Assembly (NCBI RefSeq): GCF_000379065.1 | Contig: NZ_KB900614.1 | Location: forward strand, 1,780,456-1,844,455 | Direction: 5' to 3' | DNA from: Salinispora mooreana | Lineage (GTDB): Bacteria; Actinomycetota; Actinomycetes; Mycobacteriales; Micromonosporaceae | Length of the DNA: 64,000 nt | Shown: positions 55,364 through 64,000 of the stretch, in pieces | Layout of the letters: every line of letters begins with the position of its first letter | How positions within the stretch are numbered: position 1 is the first letter of the stretch | Program-made: the position numbers and the translations under genes | The notes under the pieces: model-generated | What the model was told of the DNA's origin: nothing | Seen by the model: only the letters and a program-made list of their open reading frames with translations | The model's database searches: none

Positions 55364-57156
55364 TGGCATCGACGCTGGACCTCACACCCCGTGCTACCGC
55401 CCGGGGTGTGGGCTCGAACGCCGACACACCACCGGTCTACGGCTACACCGCCGCCGGCTCCGCCTTCCACCGCGCCACCCAACCCGACTACTACGGCTGG
55501 CTCGATCACGTCCGCGCCGCCGGAGCCTGCACCCGCCCCATCCGCCTCTCCGGCAACCTCTACACCGTCGAGCAGTCGACCGGCCGTGTGCTCGACCAGC
55601 GGCACACCGACACCATGCCCGACGCCGCCATCTACACCGCTTGCGGCAACCGCCGCGCCACCATCTGCCCGTCCTGCGCGCAGACCTACCAACGCGACGC
55701 CTTCCAACTCCTGCGCGCCGGCCTCGTCGGCGGCAAAGGCGTCCCCGAAACGGTGTCCCGTCACCCGGCCGTCTTCCCCACCTTCACCGCCCCGTCCTTC
55801 GGCACGGTCCACGCCCGGGTGGTCAAGCAACACACCTGCGCCGACCGCCGCCGCTGCGACTGCCGGCCCGAACCCTGCCACGCCCGCCGCGACACAGCCT
55901 CCTGCACCCACGGCCGGCCCGCCGTCTGCTGGGCACGCCACGAACCCACCGACACCGTGCTCGGCCAGCCGCTGTGCCTGGACTGCTACGACCACGACCA
56001 CCAGGTCGTCTGGAACCTCCACTCGGGCGAGTTGTGGCACCGCACCAAGCAAGCCGCGGAACGCCACCTGGCGAAACTCGCCCGCCGCCGCGGCATTCCT
56101 CGCGTCGAGGTCGTCACCGAATCCGGCAATATCCGCAAGGTCCCGCCGGTCCGGCTCTCCTACGGCAAAGCCGCCGAGTTCCAGGCCCGAGGAGCCGTCC
56201 ACTTCCACGCCCTCGTGCGCCTCGACGGCGTCCACCCCACCGACCCCACCGCCGTCATCCCGCCGCCGGCCGGCTTCACCGCCGCCGACCTGGAAGACGC
56301 GATCCGGGTCGCCGTCGAGCACGTCCGCTTCGACACCCCGAGCCATCCCGACCGCCCGGAAGGCTGGCCCATCGCCTGGGGCGACCCGTCCAAGGGCCTC
56401 GACATCCGCCACATCTCGCTGACCGGACGCGGTGAAGTTACCGACAGCATGGTCGCCGGCTACCTTGCCAAGTACGCCACCAAGAGCACCGAGGTAACCG
56501 GGCACCGCTCCGTCAGGCTCGATGCCGACACCATCGGCGACTACGCCGACCCCGACGGCGACCACACCGCCCGCCTCATCGACGCCTGCTGGCGCATCGG
56601 CCGACCCACCCACACACCCACGCCCCTGTCCACGCGGCCCCGCGACCCCCGCCCCACACCCCACTTCATCGACCGCTGGCAGTGCCCCGACTGCGGCACC
56701 CACACCCGCTACCCCGCCTGCCCGACCTGCGTCGCCCACCGTCAAGCCACCCTTGACACCGAACCCGTCAACAGGCCACCGGCCACCAACCCCTACACCC
56801 GGCTACGACGATGGGCGCACATGCTCGGCTACGGCGGCCACTTCCTCACCAAAGGCCGCCGCTACTCGGTCACGTTCCGACTCCTACGCGACACCCGAGT
56901 GAACTTCCGCCGGCACGAGGACCAGGACCACGGGCACCCGGCCCTCTGCGGACCGCCCGTCGACCCCCTCGACAACGACGCCATGGTCATCATCGGCGCC
57001 CTCACCTTCATCGGTGTCGGCTGGCACACCACCGGAGACGCCCTACTCGCCAACACCGCCGCAGCCCTCGCCCGCGAACGACGAAACATCGGCCGCGAAG
57101 AACTCACCCACGAACACGCAAGTTCCTCGGTTGATGTCGTATCGGCCACCGCATGA
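55363..57156 (+). CDS. RepSA-like rolling-circle replication initiator
   Basis: A 597-aa initiator of the excised element. Zinc-binding cysteines occur at the N-terminus (RRATICPSCAQTYQRDAF). The HUH motif is H280-F-H282 in GAVHFHALVRLDG, and the candidate nicking Tyr is in YLAKYATKSTE (Y367/Y371). A C-terminal Cys ribbon (CPDCGTHTRYPACPTC) follows. Length and order match pSAM2 RepSA. ATG 55363 overlaps the previous stop. Likely the double-strand origin is inside or near this gene, but it was not located. Confidence 0.88.
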   Translation: MASTLDLTPRATARGVGSNADTPPVYGYTAAGSAFHRATQPDYYGWLDHVRAAGACTRPIRLSGNLYTVEQSTGRVLDQRHTDTMPDAAIYTACGNRRATICPSCAQTYQRDAFQLLRAGLVGGKGVPETVSRHPAVFPTFTAPSFGTVHARVVKQHTCADRRRCDCRPEPCHARRDTASCTHGRPAVCWARHEPTDTVLGQPLCLDCYDHDHQVVWNLHSGELWHRTKQAAERHLAKLARRRGIPRVEVVTESGNIRKVPPVRLSYGKAAEFQARGAVHFHALVRLDGVHPTDPTAVIPPPAGFTAADLEDAIRVAVEHVRFDTPSHPDRPEGWPIAWGDPSKGLDIRHISLTGRGEVTDSMVAGYLAKYATKSTEVTGHRSVRLDADTIGDYADPDGDHTARLIDACWRIGRPTHTPTPLSTRPRDPRPTPHFIDRWQCPDCGTHTRYPACPTCVAHRQATLDTEPVNRPPATNPYTRLRRWAHMLGYGGHFLTKGRRYSVTFRLLRDTRVNFRRHEDQDHGHPALCGPPVDPLDNDAMVIIGALTFIGVGWHTTGDALLANTAAALARERRNIGREELTHEHASSSVDVVSATA

Positions 57157-57181
57157 AACCGAACTGAGAAAGGATTGCCGA

Positions 57182-57400
57182 TTGACCACCGCCACCCTCA
57201 ACAGCCCGATCAAGGCTCTGTATCGCATTCCCGAAGCCATGTCCCTACTCAGCCTGTCCCGCTCCGTGATCTACGAACAGATCCGCGCCGGGCGCCTGCG
57301 CACCGTCCAGCAAGGCCGCACCCGCCTCGTCCCCGCCACCGCTATCACCGCCTACGTCGACCTACTCGAACAGGAAGCCACGGAAGGAGACACCCGATGA
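57182..57400 (+). CDS. xis: Excisionase (Xis)
   Basis: A 72-aa MerR-type HTH protein: YRIPEAMSLLSLSRSVIYEQ, then IRAGRLRTVQQGRTRLVPA. TTG 57182 is the only reasonable start, with GAGAAAGGA upstream; no ATG/GTG is available. Overlaps int (ATGA). It directs excision together with Int. Confidence 0.88.
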   Translation: MTTATLNSPIKALYRIPEAMSLLSLSRSVIYEQIRAGRLRTVQQGRTRLVPATAITAYVDLLEQEATEGDTR

Positions 57401-58530
57401 CCGCCCGCCGCGCCCGAGGAGAAGGCGGCCTGCACTGGGACGAAGCCAGGCAACGCTGGATCGCCACCATCACTGTCGGCTACACCCCAGCCGGCAAACG
57501 CATCGTGCGTAAAGGCAGCGGCAAAACCAAAACCGAAGCCCGCACCAAACTGCGAGAGAAGATCCGCGACTACGAAGACGGACTCGCCTTTGTCCAAGAC
57601 GGGCACACCGTGGCCGATGCACTCAACGACTGGCTCACCTACGGACTCACCCAACAGTCTGAAAACACCAAGTCGAACTACACCACCCTCGTGCGCTCCC
57701 ACATCATCAGCGACCTCGGAGCGAGGAAGCTGCGGGACCTCAGCGCCACCGACGTGGACCGCTGGCTCCTGGTCAAGTCCCACCACCTGAGCACCCGCAC
57801 CCTGCGGCTGCTCCATTCCTTGCTGAATCGCGCGGTCAACCGTGCAATGGCACGAGACAAGGTCAAACGTAACGTCGTAGCTCTCTGCGCCGTTCCGACT
57901 GGCCGCAGCGGACGACCATCAAAGTCACTCACCTTCGACCAGGCCCTGGCGCTCCTGGTTGCCGCCGAAGGCAGCTCCCTGCACGCCTACATCGTGCTTT
58001 CACTTCTGACGGGCGCACGCACCGAAGAACTACGCGCCCTCACCTGGGCACGCGTTGACCTGGCGGGCGACCCGAACCGCAACCCACCAACGCCACCAGC
58101 CATCCAGGTCTGGCGCTCGGTCCGCGTCGACGGAGACACCAAGACCAAGAAGTCCCGCCGCACACTAGCTTTGCCAGCCCGGTGCGTTAGCGCCCTCACC
58201 GCCCACCACGAACGCCAGGGCCGGCCTGATGCTGACTGCCTCGTCTTCGCCTCCACCGCCGGCACAGCCCTCGACCGGCACAATGTTCTTCGGGCCTTTC
58301 GCCCGGTCGTCGCCAAAGCGGACCTTGATCCGCGCGACTGGACCCCACGCGAGCTACGACACAGCTTCGTGTCCCTGCTGTCCGACAGCGGCATGAGCAT
58401 CGAACAGATCGCCGACCTCTGTGGGCACTCTGGCACAACCGTCACCGAGGGCGTATACCGGCACCAGCTCAGACCGGTGCTCTTGAGCGGCGCGATCACC
58501 ATGGACCGGCTCTTCGGCGCTGAGGCATAG
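57397..58530 (+). CDS. int: Tyrosine integrase of the AICE
   Basis: 377 aa. The arm-binding AP2-like domain is EGGLHWDEARQRWIATITVG; the core-binding SAM-like domain follows; catalytic residues are Arg in LTGARTEELRALTW, Lys in DTKTKKSRRTL, HxxR in RELRHSFVSL, His in CGHSGTTVTEG and Tyr in GVYRHQ. Complete, unlike the left integrase. It ends 70 bp before the att core in tRNA-Pro, its inferred target. Confidence 0.95.
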   Translation: MTARRARGEGGLHWDEARQRWIATITVGYTPAGKRIVRKGSGKTKTEARTKLREKIRDYEDGLAFVQDGHTVADALNDWLTYGLTQQSENTKSNYTTLVRSHIISDLGARKLRDLSATDVDRWLLVKSHHLSTRTLRLLHSLLNRAVNRAMARDKVKRNVVALCAVPTGRSGRPSKSLTFDQALALLVAAEGSSLHAYIVLSLLTGARTEELRALTWARVDLAGDPNRNPPTPPAIQVWRSVRVDGDTKTKKSRRTLALPARCVSALTAHHERQGRPDADCLVFASTAGTALDRHNVLRAFRPVVAKADLDPRDWTPRELRHSFVSLLSDSGMSIEQIADLCGHSGTTVTEGVYRHQLRPVLLSGAITMDRLFGAEA

Positions 58531-58557
58531 TCACTCAGCTAGTCACCCAGCCATAAG

Positions 58558-58592
58558 CAAAGGGCACATCCATCAATCGGATGTGCCCTTTG
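58558..58592 (+). terminator. Hairpin between int and tRNA-Pro
   Basis: Fourteen-bp perfect arms (CAAAGGGCACATCC and complement) with a 7-nt loop, 7 bp before the end of the tRNA. Probably terminates int from the left and tRNA-Pro from the right. Confidence 0.85.
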
Positions 58593-58599
58593 AACTGCG

Positions 58600-58673
<74 letters not shown>

Positions 58674-58801
58674 ATGCTCCCGCCGGCTTCCCCGCGACAG
58701 CCGGTACAGCCTACCGCACGATCTTTCCGTTGCCCGTATCCACCCCTCGGTGTCAGCGCCCACCCTCCCGGGCCAGGCCAGGAGGGTGGGGTGCGCTGAG
58801 G

Positions 58802-60205
58802 TTAGCCGTGGGCCTTGCCGCGACCGCCGGGCCCGACCTTCTTGCGGGGGCGGACCGAGATCTCGATCGGGCTGCCCTCGAACCCGAACTCCTCCCGGAG
58901 TTTGCGCTCCACGAATCGCTGGTAGCCCGCGTCCAGCGGGCCCGTGGTGAACAGGATGAACCGTGGCGGCGCCGCTCCCGCCTGGGTGGCGAAGAGAATC
59001 TTCGGTGCCCGTCCCCCACGCACCGGGTGCGGGGTCGCCTGCACCAGCGCCGTGAGCCACGCGTTGAGCTGCGCCGTCGGTACCCGGGTCTCCCAGCTGG
59101 CCAGTGCCCGGCGGAGCGCCGGGGCGAGCTTCTCCACCGCGCGGCCGGTCCGGGCGGAGAGGTTCAAGCGGATGGCCCAGGGAATGCGACGCAGTTCCCG
59201 CTCGATCTCCCGATCAAGGTAGTACCGACGGTCGGCGTCCACCAGGTCCCACTTGTTGAAGGCGATCACCAGGGCCCGGCCGGCATCGGTGACCATTGAC
59301 AGGATCCGCTGGTCCTGTTCACTGATGACCTCGCTGGCGTCGAGCAGGACCACCGCAACCTCGGCGGCCTCGATCGCCGAGGCGGTACGCAGACTCGCGT
59401 AGTACTCGGTGCCGCTGGCCTGGCCGACCCGTTTACGCAGGCCGGCGGTGTCGACAAGCTGCCAGGCCTCGCCGCCGATCTCGACCAGGCTGTCCACCGG
59501 GTCGACGGTGGTGCCGGCGACCGCGTCAACGACTGCCCGGATCTCCCCGGAGAAGCGGTTGAGGAGGCTGGACTTGCCGACGTTGGGCCGGCCGACGAGG
59601 GCGACTCGACGCGGGCCACGCGGACGATCCTCGACGATCTTGGGTGCTTCCGGTAGCCGGTCCAGGATGAGGTCGAGCAGTTCGCCGGCGCCACGGCCGT
59701 GCAGCGCCGAGACCGGATACGGCTCCCCCAGGCCGAGCGACCAGAGCGTGGATGCCTCCATTTCGATGGAGCTGTTGTCGGCCTTGTTCGCCACCAGGAT
59801 CACTGGCTTGGCGCTTCGTCGCAGCATCTTCACCGCTGCCTCGTCCACATCGGTGGCACCCACCACCGCGTCGACCACAAACAGCACCACGTCGGCGGTG
59901 GTGATGGCCGACTCCGCTTGGGCGGCGATGGCGGCGGCACGGTCCTTCGCATCCGGTTCCCAGCCGCCGGTGTCGACGACAGCGAACTGTCGGCCGTTCC
60001 ACTGTGCGTCGTAGGGAACCCGGTCCCGGGTCACCCCGGGTACGTCCTCGACGACCGCCTGCCGACGGCCGATCAGTCGGTTTACCAACGTCGACTTTCC
60101 CACGTTGGGCCGGCCAACCACGGCCACCACCGGTTGTGGGGCTGTGGCCTCCTCGGCATCGGGTTCTGGGGCGTCCCATCCCACCCAACCGGTTGACTCG
60201 CTCAT
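58802..60205 (-). CDS. der: GTPase Der (EngA)
   Basis: A 467-aa double-GTPase for 50S ribosome assembly. Two G domains: [20 protein letters not shown] and [20 protein letters not shown] (P-loops), each with a DTxG switch ([20 protein letters not shown]) and NKxD (VANKADN, AFNKWDL). A KH-like C-terminus ends with a basic [16 protein letters not shown]. Overlaps cmk by ATGA. Confidence 0.97.
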   Translation of the reverse strand: MSESTGWVGWDAPEPDAEEATAPQPVVAVVGRPNVGKSTLVNRLIGRRQAVVEDVPGVTRDRVPYDAQWNGRQFAVVDTGGWEPDAKDRAAAIAAQAESAITTADVVLFVVDAVVGATDVDEAAVKMLRRSAKPVILVANKADNSSIEMEASTLWSLGLGEPYPVSALHGRGAGELLDLILDRLPEAPKIVEDRPRGPRRVALVGRPNVGKSSLLNRFSGEIRAVVDAVAGTTVDPVDSLVEIGGEAWQLVDTAGLRKRVGQASGTEYYASLRTASAIEAAEVAVVLLDASEVISEQDQRILSMVTDAGRALVIAFNKWDLVDADRRYYLDREIERELRRIPWAIRLNLSARTGRAVEKLAPALRRALASWETRVPTAQLNAWLTALVQATPHPVRGGRAPKILFATQAGAAPPRFILFTTGPLDAGYQRFVERKLREEFGFEGSPIEISVRPRKKVGPGGRGKAHG

Positions 60206-60885
60206 CGAGCCACACCCCGCTCGGCCAGCAAATCCTGCAGGCGCGCGACGACCTCGTCAATGCCGAGTTCGGTGGTGTCCAGCACCACGGCGTCCGGGGC
60301 TTGCGTCATCGGGTCGGCCTTGCGAGCCGAGTCCAACCGGTCCCGGCGGGCCAGGTCGGCGGCGGTCTGACCCACGTCGGTGGCATCCTCGGCGCTGCGT
60401 CGGGCGGCCCGGGCCGCCGCGGACGCGGTCAGGTAGACCTTCAGATCGGCGTCGGGGGCTACTACCGCGCCGATATCGCGCCCCTCGATCACGATCCGAC
60501 CCACGGCGGTGGCGAGGTCCCGCTGCCGGTTGACGAGCAACGAGCGGACCGCCGGTACGGCGGCCACGGCTGAGACCGCCCCGGTCACCTCGGGTCCACG
60601 GATCTCCACCTCGATGGGTACGCCGTCCACGGTAACGCCGTATCCCTCGGGATCGGTGCCGATGCCGAGCTCGGTTTCCCCGGCGACCTTGGCCACGGCC
60701 GACGGGTCGGCCAGGTCAACTCCGGAGCGCAGTACCGCCCAGGTGACCGCCCGGTACATCGCGCCGGTGTCGAGGTAGCGGGCGCCCAGGGCGATCGCGA
60801 GTCGCCGGGAAACGGTGGACTTACCCGAACCGGACGGCCCGTCCACAGCGACCACGCAGCGCCCGGTCCGTACGTTTTCCTCCAC
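60202..60885 (-). CDS. cmk: Cytidylate kinase
   Basis: A 227-aa CMP kinase: P-loop [37 protein letters not shown], and [20 protein letters not shown] with the LID region [10 protein letters not shown]. Start ATG 60885. Gives the CDP feeding DNA and RNA synthesis. Core operon with der. Confidence 0.96.
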   Translation of the reverse strand: MEENVRTGRCVVAVDGPSGSGKSTVSRRLAIALGARYLDTGAMYRAVTWAVLRSGVDLADPSAVAKVAGETELGIGTDPEGYGVTVDGVPIEVEIRGPEVTGAVSAVAAVPAVRSLLVNRQRDLATAVGRIVIEGRDIGAVVAPDADLKVYLTASAAARAARRSAEDATDVGQTAADLARRDRLDSARKADPMTQAPDAVVLDTTELGIDEVVARLQDLLAERGVAR

Positions 60886-61057
60886 CGCATTCCTCCTCAG
60901 TCCGTACCTCGCGGGTCCAACCCGCGAGCGGGTTTCCGCCCGCCGACAATCATGCCTGGCACGGTGCGGTCTCCTCGGGCCGCACCTTCGGGAGCGACCG
61001 CCTTCGCGCAGCGGGCCGCACGGAGCTTACCGGCTGCGGTACCCGCCACCGCCGGCG

Positions 61058-61828
61058 TCAGTCGCCGACCGCCTTGAACAGCGCGGCGACCTCCGCGTTG
61101 GTGAGCCGACGGGTGCGCCCGGCGCGGAGGTCCCCGAGCCGGATCGGCCCGATCGAGGTACGCACCAGCCGGGACACCGGGTGGCCGACCGCATCGAACA
61201 GGCGCCGCACGATGTGCTTGCGTCCTTCGTGCAGGGTGACCTCCACCTGGGCGGTTTTGCCCAGCGTGTCCACCACGCGGAACGCATCCACCGTCGCGGG
61301 ACCGTCGGTCAGCTCGACGCCGGCGGCGAGGCGCCGGCCCAGCGACCGCGGAATCGGGCCGGACACCTCACACAGGTACGTCTTGGGCACCCCGTAGGAG
61401 GGGTGCATGAGCCGGTGCGCGAGCGTGCCGTCGTTGGTGAGTAGCAGCAGGCCCTCGCTGTCCGCGTCGAGCCGTCCGACGTGGTAGACCCGCTCTTCCA
61501 CCCGGTTGCCGAGGAAGTCGGCGATGGCGGTCCGGCCCTTCTCGTCCGCCATGGTGGAGACGACGCCCCGGGGCTTGTTCAGGGCAAGGTAGACCAGGCG
61601 GGTGTCGGCCTGGAGGCGCTCACCGTTGACGTAGATGGTGTCGGAGGTCGGATCGGCCCGGTCACCGAGCTGGGCAACCCGGCCGTTCACTGTCACCCGC
61701 CGGCGGAAAATCAGGTCTTCGCAGGCGCGTCGAGATCCGACACCGGCGGCGGCGAGCACCTTCTGGAGGCGTTCTGGGCCGGTGTAGACGGGCGCGTCGG
61801 GCTTCGGGGCGCGGTTATCGCGAGGCAT
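61058..61828 (-). CDS. 23S rRNA pseudouridine synthase (RluB-like)
   Basis: 256 aa from ATG 61828. N-terminal S4 domain (ERLQKVLAAAGVGSRRACED), then the RsuA-type catalytic motif YHVGRLDADSEGLLLLTNDG with the nucleophilic Asp, and RTSIGPIRLGDLRAGRTR. The start overlaps the scpB stop by 14 bp. The 170-bp gap to cmk holds no feature. Confidence 0.94.
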   Translation of the reverse strand: MPRDNRAPKPDAPVYTGPERLQKVLAAAGVGSRRACEDLIFRRRVTVNGRVAQLGDRADPTSDTIYVNGERLQADTRLVYLALNKPRGVVSTMADEKGRTAIADFLGNRVEERVYHVGRLDADSEGLLLLTNDGTLAHRLMHPSYGVPKTYLCEVSGPIPRSLGRRLAAGVELTDGPATVDAFRVVDTLGKTAQVEVTLHEGRKHIVRRLFDAVGHPVSRLVRTSIGPIRLGDLRAGRTRRLTNAEVAALFKAVGD

Positions 61829-62600
61829 CGGCGAGGTCTTCCACATCGTCGGGGAGGAACGGAGCGAGCGGCGGCAGGTCGGTGATGCTGTCCACGCCGA
61901 GCTTCTCCAGGAACAGGGAGGTGGTCCGGTAGAGGTGGGCACCGGTTTCCGGTTCGGTGCCGCACTCCTCCACCAGCCCGCGGGAGACCAGGGTACGGAT
62001 CACCCCGTCGCAGTTCACACCGCGGATGGCGGAAATCCGGGATCGGGTCACCGGCTGTTTGTAGGAGACCACGGCCAGGGTCTCCAGCGCGGCCTGGGTC
62101 AGCCGTACGGTCTGGCCGTCGAGGACGAACCGCTCCACGTACCCGGCGTACTCCGGCCGGGTGTACAGGCGCCATCCGCCGGCCGCTCGACGCAGCTCGA
62201 AGCCGTGCCCGCGGGTGGTGTAGCCGGTGGAGATGGTGTGCAGCGTCGCCCGGACCCGTTCGAGCGGCTGCTCCAGTACGTCGGCGAGGGTCGTCTCGGC
62301 GACCGGCTCGTCCACGACCAGGAGGATCGCTTCCAGGGCGCCCTGTAGCTCGGCGTCGTCGAGCACCAACGCGGGGGGTGGGGCCGGCCCCCGTTGGCGG
62401 GACCGCCCCCGATCGGGTACCGACTTCCGGCCAGCACCAGCACCAGCACCAGACGGTTCGGGGTTGGGTTCTCCCCCGCCCGACGCGGCAGCGGCTTGCG
62501 CCTCGACCGGTGTGGCCGATGTCTCGCGGTGGCGTTCCCATGGCGGGATCCACGCGGCGGCCTGGTCGGCCAGGGTGTCCCCGTGTTCCTTGTCACCCAT
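61815..62600 (-). CDS. scpB: Segregation and condensation protein ScpB
   Basis: 261 aa from ATG 62600. After a low-complexity, Gly/Ala/Pro-rich first 80 residues come the two winged helices: LQGALEAILLVVDEPVAETT and RLTQAALETLAVVSYKQPVT then RSRISAIRGVNCDG. Binds ScpA and the Smc heads. Start overlaps the scpA stop. Confidence 0.95.
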   Translation of the reverse strand: MGDKEHGDTLADQAAAWIPPWERHRETSATPVEAQAAAASGGGEPNPEPSGAGAGAGRKSVPDRGRSRQRGPAPPPALVLDDAELQGALEAILLVVDEPVAETTLADVLEQPLERVRATLHTISTGYTTRGHGFELRRAAGGWRLYTRPEYAGYVERFVLDGQTVRLTQAALETLAVVSYKQPVTRSRISAIRGVNCDGVIRTLVSRGLVEECGTEPETGAHLYRTTSLFLEKLGVDSITDLPPLAPFLPDDVEDLADASR

Positions 62601-63666
62601 CTCGCTCGTCCTCTGTCGTAGCCGGCCTTCCGCCGGGTGGCGCCGACCCTGCCGGGTAGGACCTGGTCGCCAGCTGCGGCGTTTCCTTCCCGGGCCCGGA
62701 ATCGGCCGGCCCGGGATCGACCGGCCCGGAGTCGGACAGCCCGGAGTCGGACAGCCCGGAGTCGGACGGCCCAGTCCCGTCGGATCCGGCGGTGGAGAGG
62801 GTCCCCGCGTACTCGTCGATATCCAGGTCACCGCCGCCATCGGCGGGGCCGGTCCAGCGTACGGTCAGCTCTTCCAGGGCCTCTTCCTGGGCGAAGGCGA
62901 CCAGCCCCTCCCGGTAGAGTTCCAGCAGGGCGAGGAAGCGGGCCACCACCTCGAGGAGGGCCTCGCAGTCCGTACAGAGCCCGGTGAAGGTGGCTGTGCC
63001 GGCCCGGCGTAGCCGCTCGGCGATGATCTCGGCGTGCTCTCGGACGCTGACCCGGATCTGGTGCACGTGCGCGATGGACACCTCGGGCGGCGGTTTCGGG
63101 GTGAAGACCCGGACAGCGAGGTCCCGTAGCCGCTGCGGGCCGATGCCGAACACCAGGTCGGGCAGGGCCTGGGCGTACCGTGGCTCCAGCGTCACCGCCC
63201 GGGGGTACCGCCGCCCACCGGTTTCCTCGAGTGCCGCGATGTGCGCCGCCGCCTCCTTGTACGCCTTGTACTGCAGCAGCCGCGCGAAGAGCAGATCCCG
63301 GGCTTCCAGCAGGGCCAGGTCCGCCTCGTCCTCAACCTCGGCGGCGGGTAGTAGCCGGGCCGCTTTGAGGTCGAGCAGAGTGGCGGCGACGAGCAGGAAC
63401 TCGCTGGTCTCGTCCAGATCCCAGTGCTCACCCATTGCCCGCAGGTAGGCGATGAACTCATCGGTGACCTGGTGCAACGCCACCTCGGTGACGTCCAGCT
63501 TGTGCTTGCTGATCAGCTGTAGCAGCAGGTCGAACGGGCCGGTGAAGTTGGCCAACCGTACGGTGAAGCCGCTGGTCTCCTCCCCGCCACTGGCGGGGGT
63601 GCTGGCCCCGGAGGGCGTGGGCTGGCCGAGGGGCGGTGCGGTCACCGGCAAACCGTAGTCCACCAC
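62593..63666 (-). CDS. scpA: Segregation and condensation protein ScpA
   Basis: A 357-aa kleisin: GFTVRLANFTGPFDLLLQLI then SKHKLDVTEVALHQVTDEFI at the Smc-binding N-terminus, and a C-terminal winged helix (LYREGLVAFAQEEALEELTV). The tail after residue 290 has a DSG(L/P)-type repeat made by a roughly 15-bp tandem repeat at 62720-62775. GTG 63666 or the next codon is the start. Confidence 0.94.
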   Translation of the reverse strand: MVDYGLPVTAPPLGQPTPSGASTPASGGEETSGFTVRLANFTGPFDLLLQLISKHKLDVTEVALHQVTDEFIAYLRAMGEHWDLDETSEFLLVAATLLDLKAARLLPAAEVEDEADLALLEARDLLFARLLQYKAYKEAAAHIAALEETGGRRYPRAVTLEPRYAQALPDLVFGIGPQRLRDLAVRVFTPKPPPEVSIAHVHQIRVSVREHAEIIAERLRRAGTATFTGLCTDCEALLEVVARFLALLELYREGLVAFAQEEALEELTVRWTGPADGGGDLDIDEYAGTLSTAGSDGTGPSDSGLSDSGLSDSGPVDPGPADSGPGKETPQLATRSYPAGSAPPGGRPATTEDERDG

Positions 63667-63710
63667 CTGGGCGCCCTACTCCCGGTCTACCGCTCCCCGT
63701 GGCTTCCGGT

Positions 63711-64000
63711 CTACCGCTCCGCCTGGGCGGCGATCACCTCGCGGGCGAGCTGCCGGTAGTTACGCGCGCCGGAGGAGGCCGGGTCGAGGGTGGTGATCGG
63801 CGCGCCGGCGACGGTGGACTCGGGGAACTTCACGGTCTTGGTGATCACCGTCTGGTAGACCTTGTCGCCGAAGGCCTCCACCACCCGCTGCAGCACCTGG
63901 CGGCAGTGGGTGGTGCGGCTGTCGTACATGGTGGCGAGGATGCCTTCGAGCTCCAGGTCGAAGTTGAGCCGCTCACGAACCTTGTCGATTGTGTCCAGCA
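63711..64000 (-). CDS. parA: ParA-type ATPase, C-terminal part (N-terminus outside window)
   Basis: About 96 codons at the right edge. ERLNFDLELEGILATMYDSR then TTHCRQVLQRVVEAFGDKVY, TVITKTVKFPESTVAGAPIT and a C-terminal helix are the end of chromosomal ParA/Soj partition ATPases. It stands directly upstream of scpA, the usual order in this group. Confidence 0.93.
   Translation of the reverse strand, partial: LDTIDKVRERLNFDLELEGILATMYDSRTTHCRQVLQRVVEAFGDKVYQTVITKTVKFPESTVAGAPITTLDPASSGARNYRQLAREVIAAQAER

Noticed and set aside
55267..56745. 492-codon minus-strand open frame opposite the replication initiator
   Set aside because: Gly/Val/Ala repeat-like antisense of RepSA, which carries the HUH motif.
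62720..62775. About 15-bp tandem repeat inside scpA as a possible phase-variable tract
   Set aside because: The unit is a multiple of three and lies in a disordered C-terminal tail, so changes would only alter linker length.

Overview
The window looks like a high-GC actinomycete chromosome of the Micromonospora/Salinispora type. The right end carries the conserved order parA-scpA-scpB-(rluB-like)-cmk-der next to tRNA-Pro(GGG). Everything left of that tRNA is accessory DNA. The genus is an inference from gene order, codon bias and protein style; no search was run.

Layout. (1) 1-2140: an IS701-type transposase running off the left edge has removed the 5' end of a tyrosine integrase; a terminator hairpin and a copy of the tRNA-Pro 3' end follow. 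(2) 2140-12700: an insertion-sequence graveyard (IS30, ISAs1 x2, IS1380 x2, a group II intron tail, IS256, IS1182, IS630, IS701, IS5-type) enclosing a 2.3-repeat relic of a type I-E CRISPR array and one MFS exporter. (3) 12700-17500: a gene cut by the IS5-type element, a DddA-like (SCP1.201-type) DNA deaminase toxin with an Imm1-like immunity gene, a histidine phosphatase, and decayed fragments. (4) 17583-27530: a type I-G (formerly I-U) CRISPR-Cas locus, csb1-csb2-cas3-csb3-cas4/1-cas2, with two short arrays behind duplicated leaders. The interference genes are intact, but cas4-cas1 carries three separate disruptions. (5) 27619-41442 (minus strand): a class I FxLD-type lanthipeptide cluster (50-aa precursor, dehydratase, cyclase, SpaB_C protein, isoaspartyl-type methyltransferase), preceded by a tightly coupled set encoding a DnaQ-like exonuclease, radical SAM protein, NDK-like kinase, thymidylate-synthase-fold enzyme, glycosyltransferase, GNAT, APC permease and GPP34 protein. 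By residue offset the thymidylate-synthase-fold enzyme has Asp where thymidylate synthase has its uracil-selecting Asn. (6) 41773-45950: regulators (HTH-DUF5753, DUF397, HTH-TPR), a phosphotransferase and an NRPS thioesterase-like remnant. (7) 45982-58641: a complete-looking pSAM2-like actinomycete integrative and conjugative element (AICE) with Nudix/Pif-like and XRE control genes, an FtsK/TraB-like translocase, SpdB-like protein, RepSA-like HUH initiator, Xis and Int. (8) 58600-64000: intact tRNA-Pro and core genes.

How it fits together. Three same-orientation copies of the tRNA-Pro 3' end (2105, 45982, 58600), each just after a strong hairpin, show repeated site-specific integration at one tRNA. 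This gives a 44-kb island (items 2-6) and a 12.6-kb AICE (item 7), with an older integrase scar at the left. The island concentrates conflict systems (CRISPR-Cas, deaminase toxin, lanthipeptide, possible nucleotide modification). Several genes carry single-base indels. Some of these may be sequencing errors, and the relevant entries say so.
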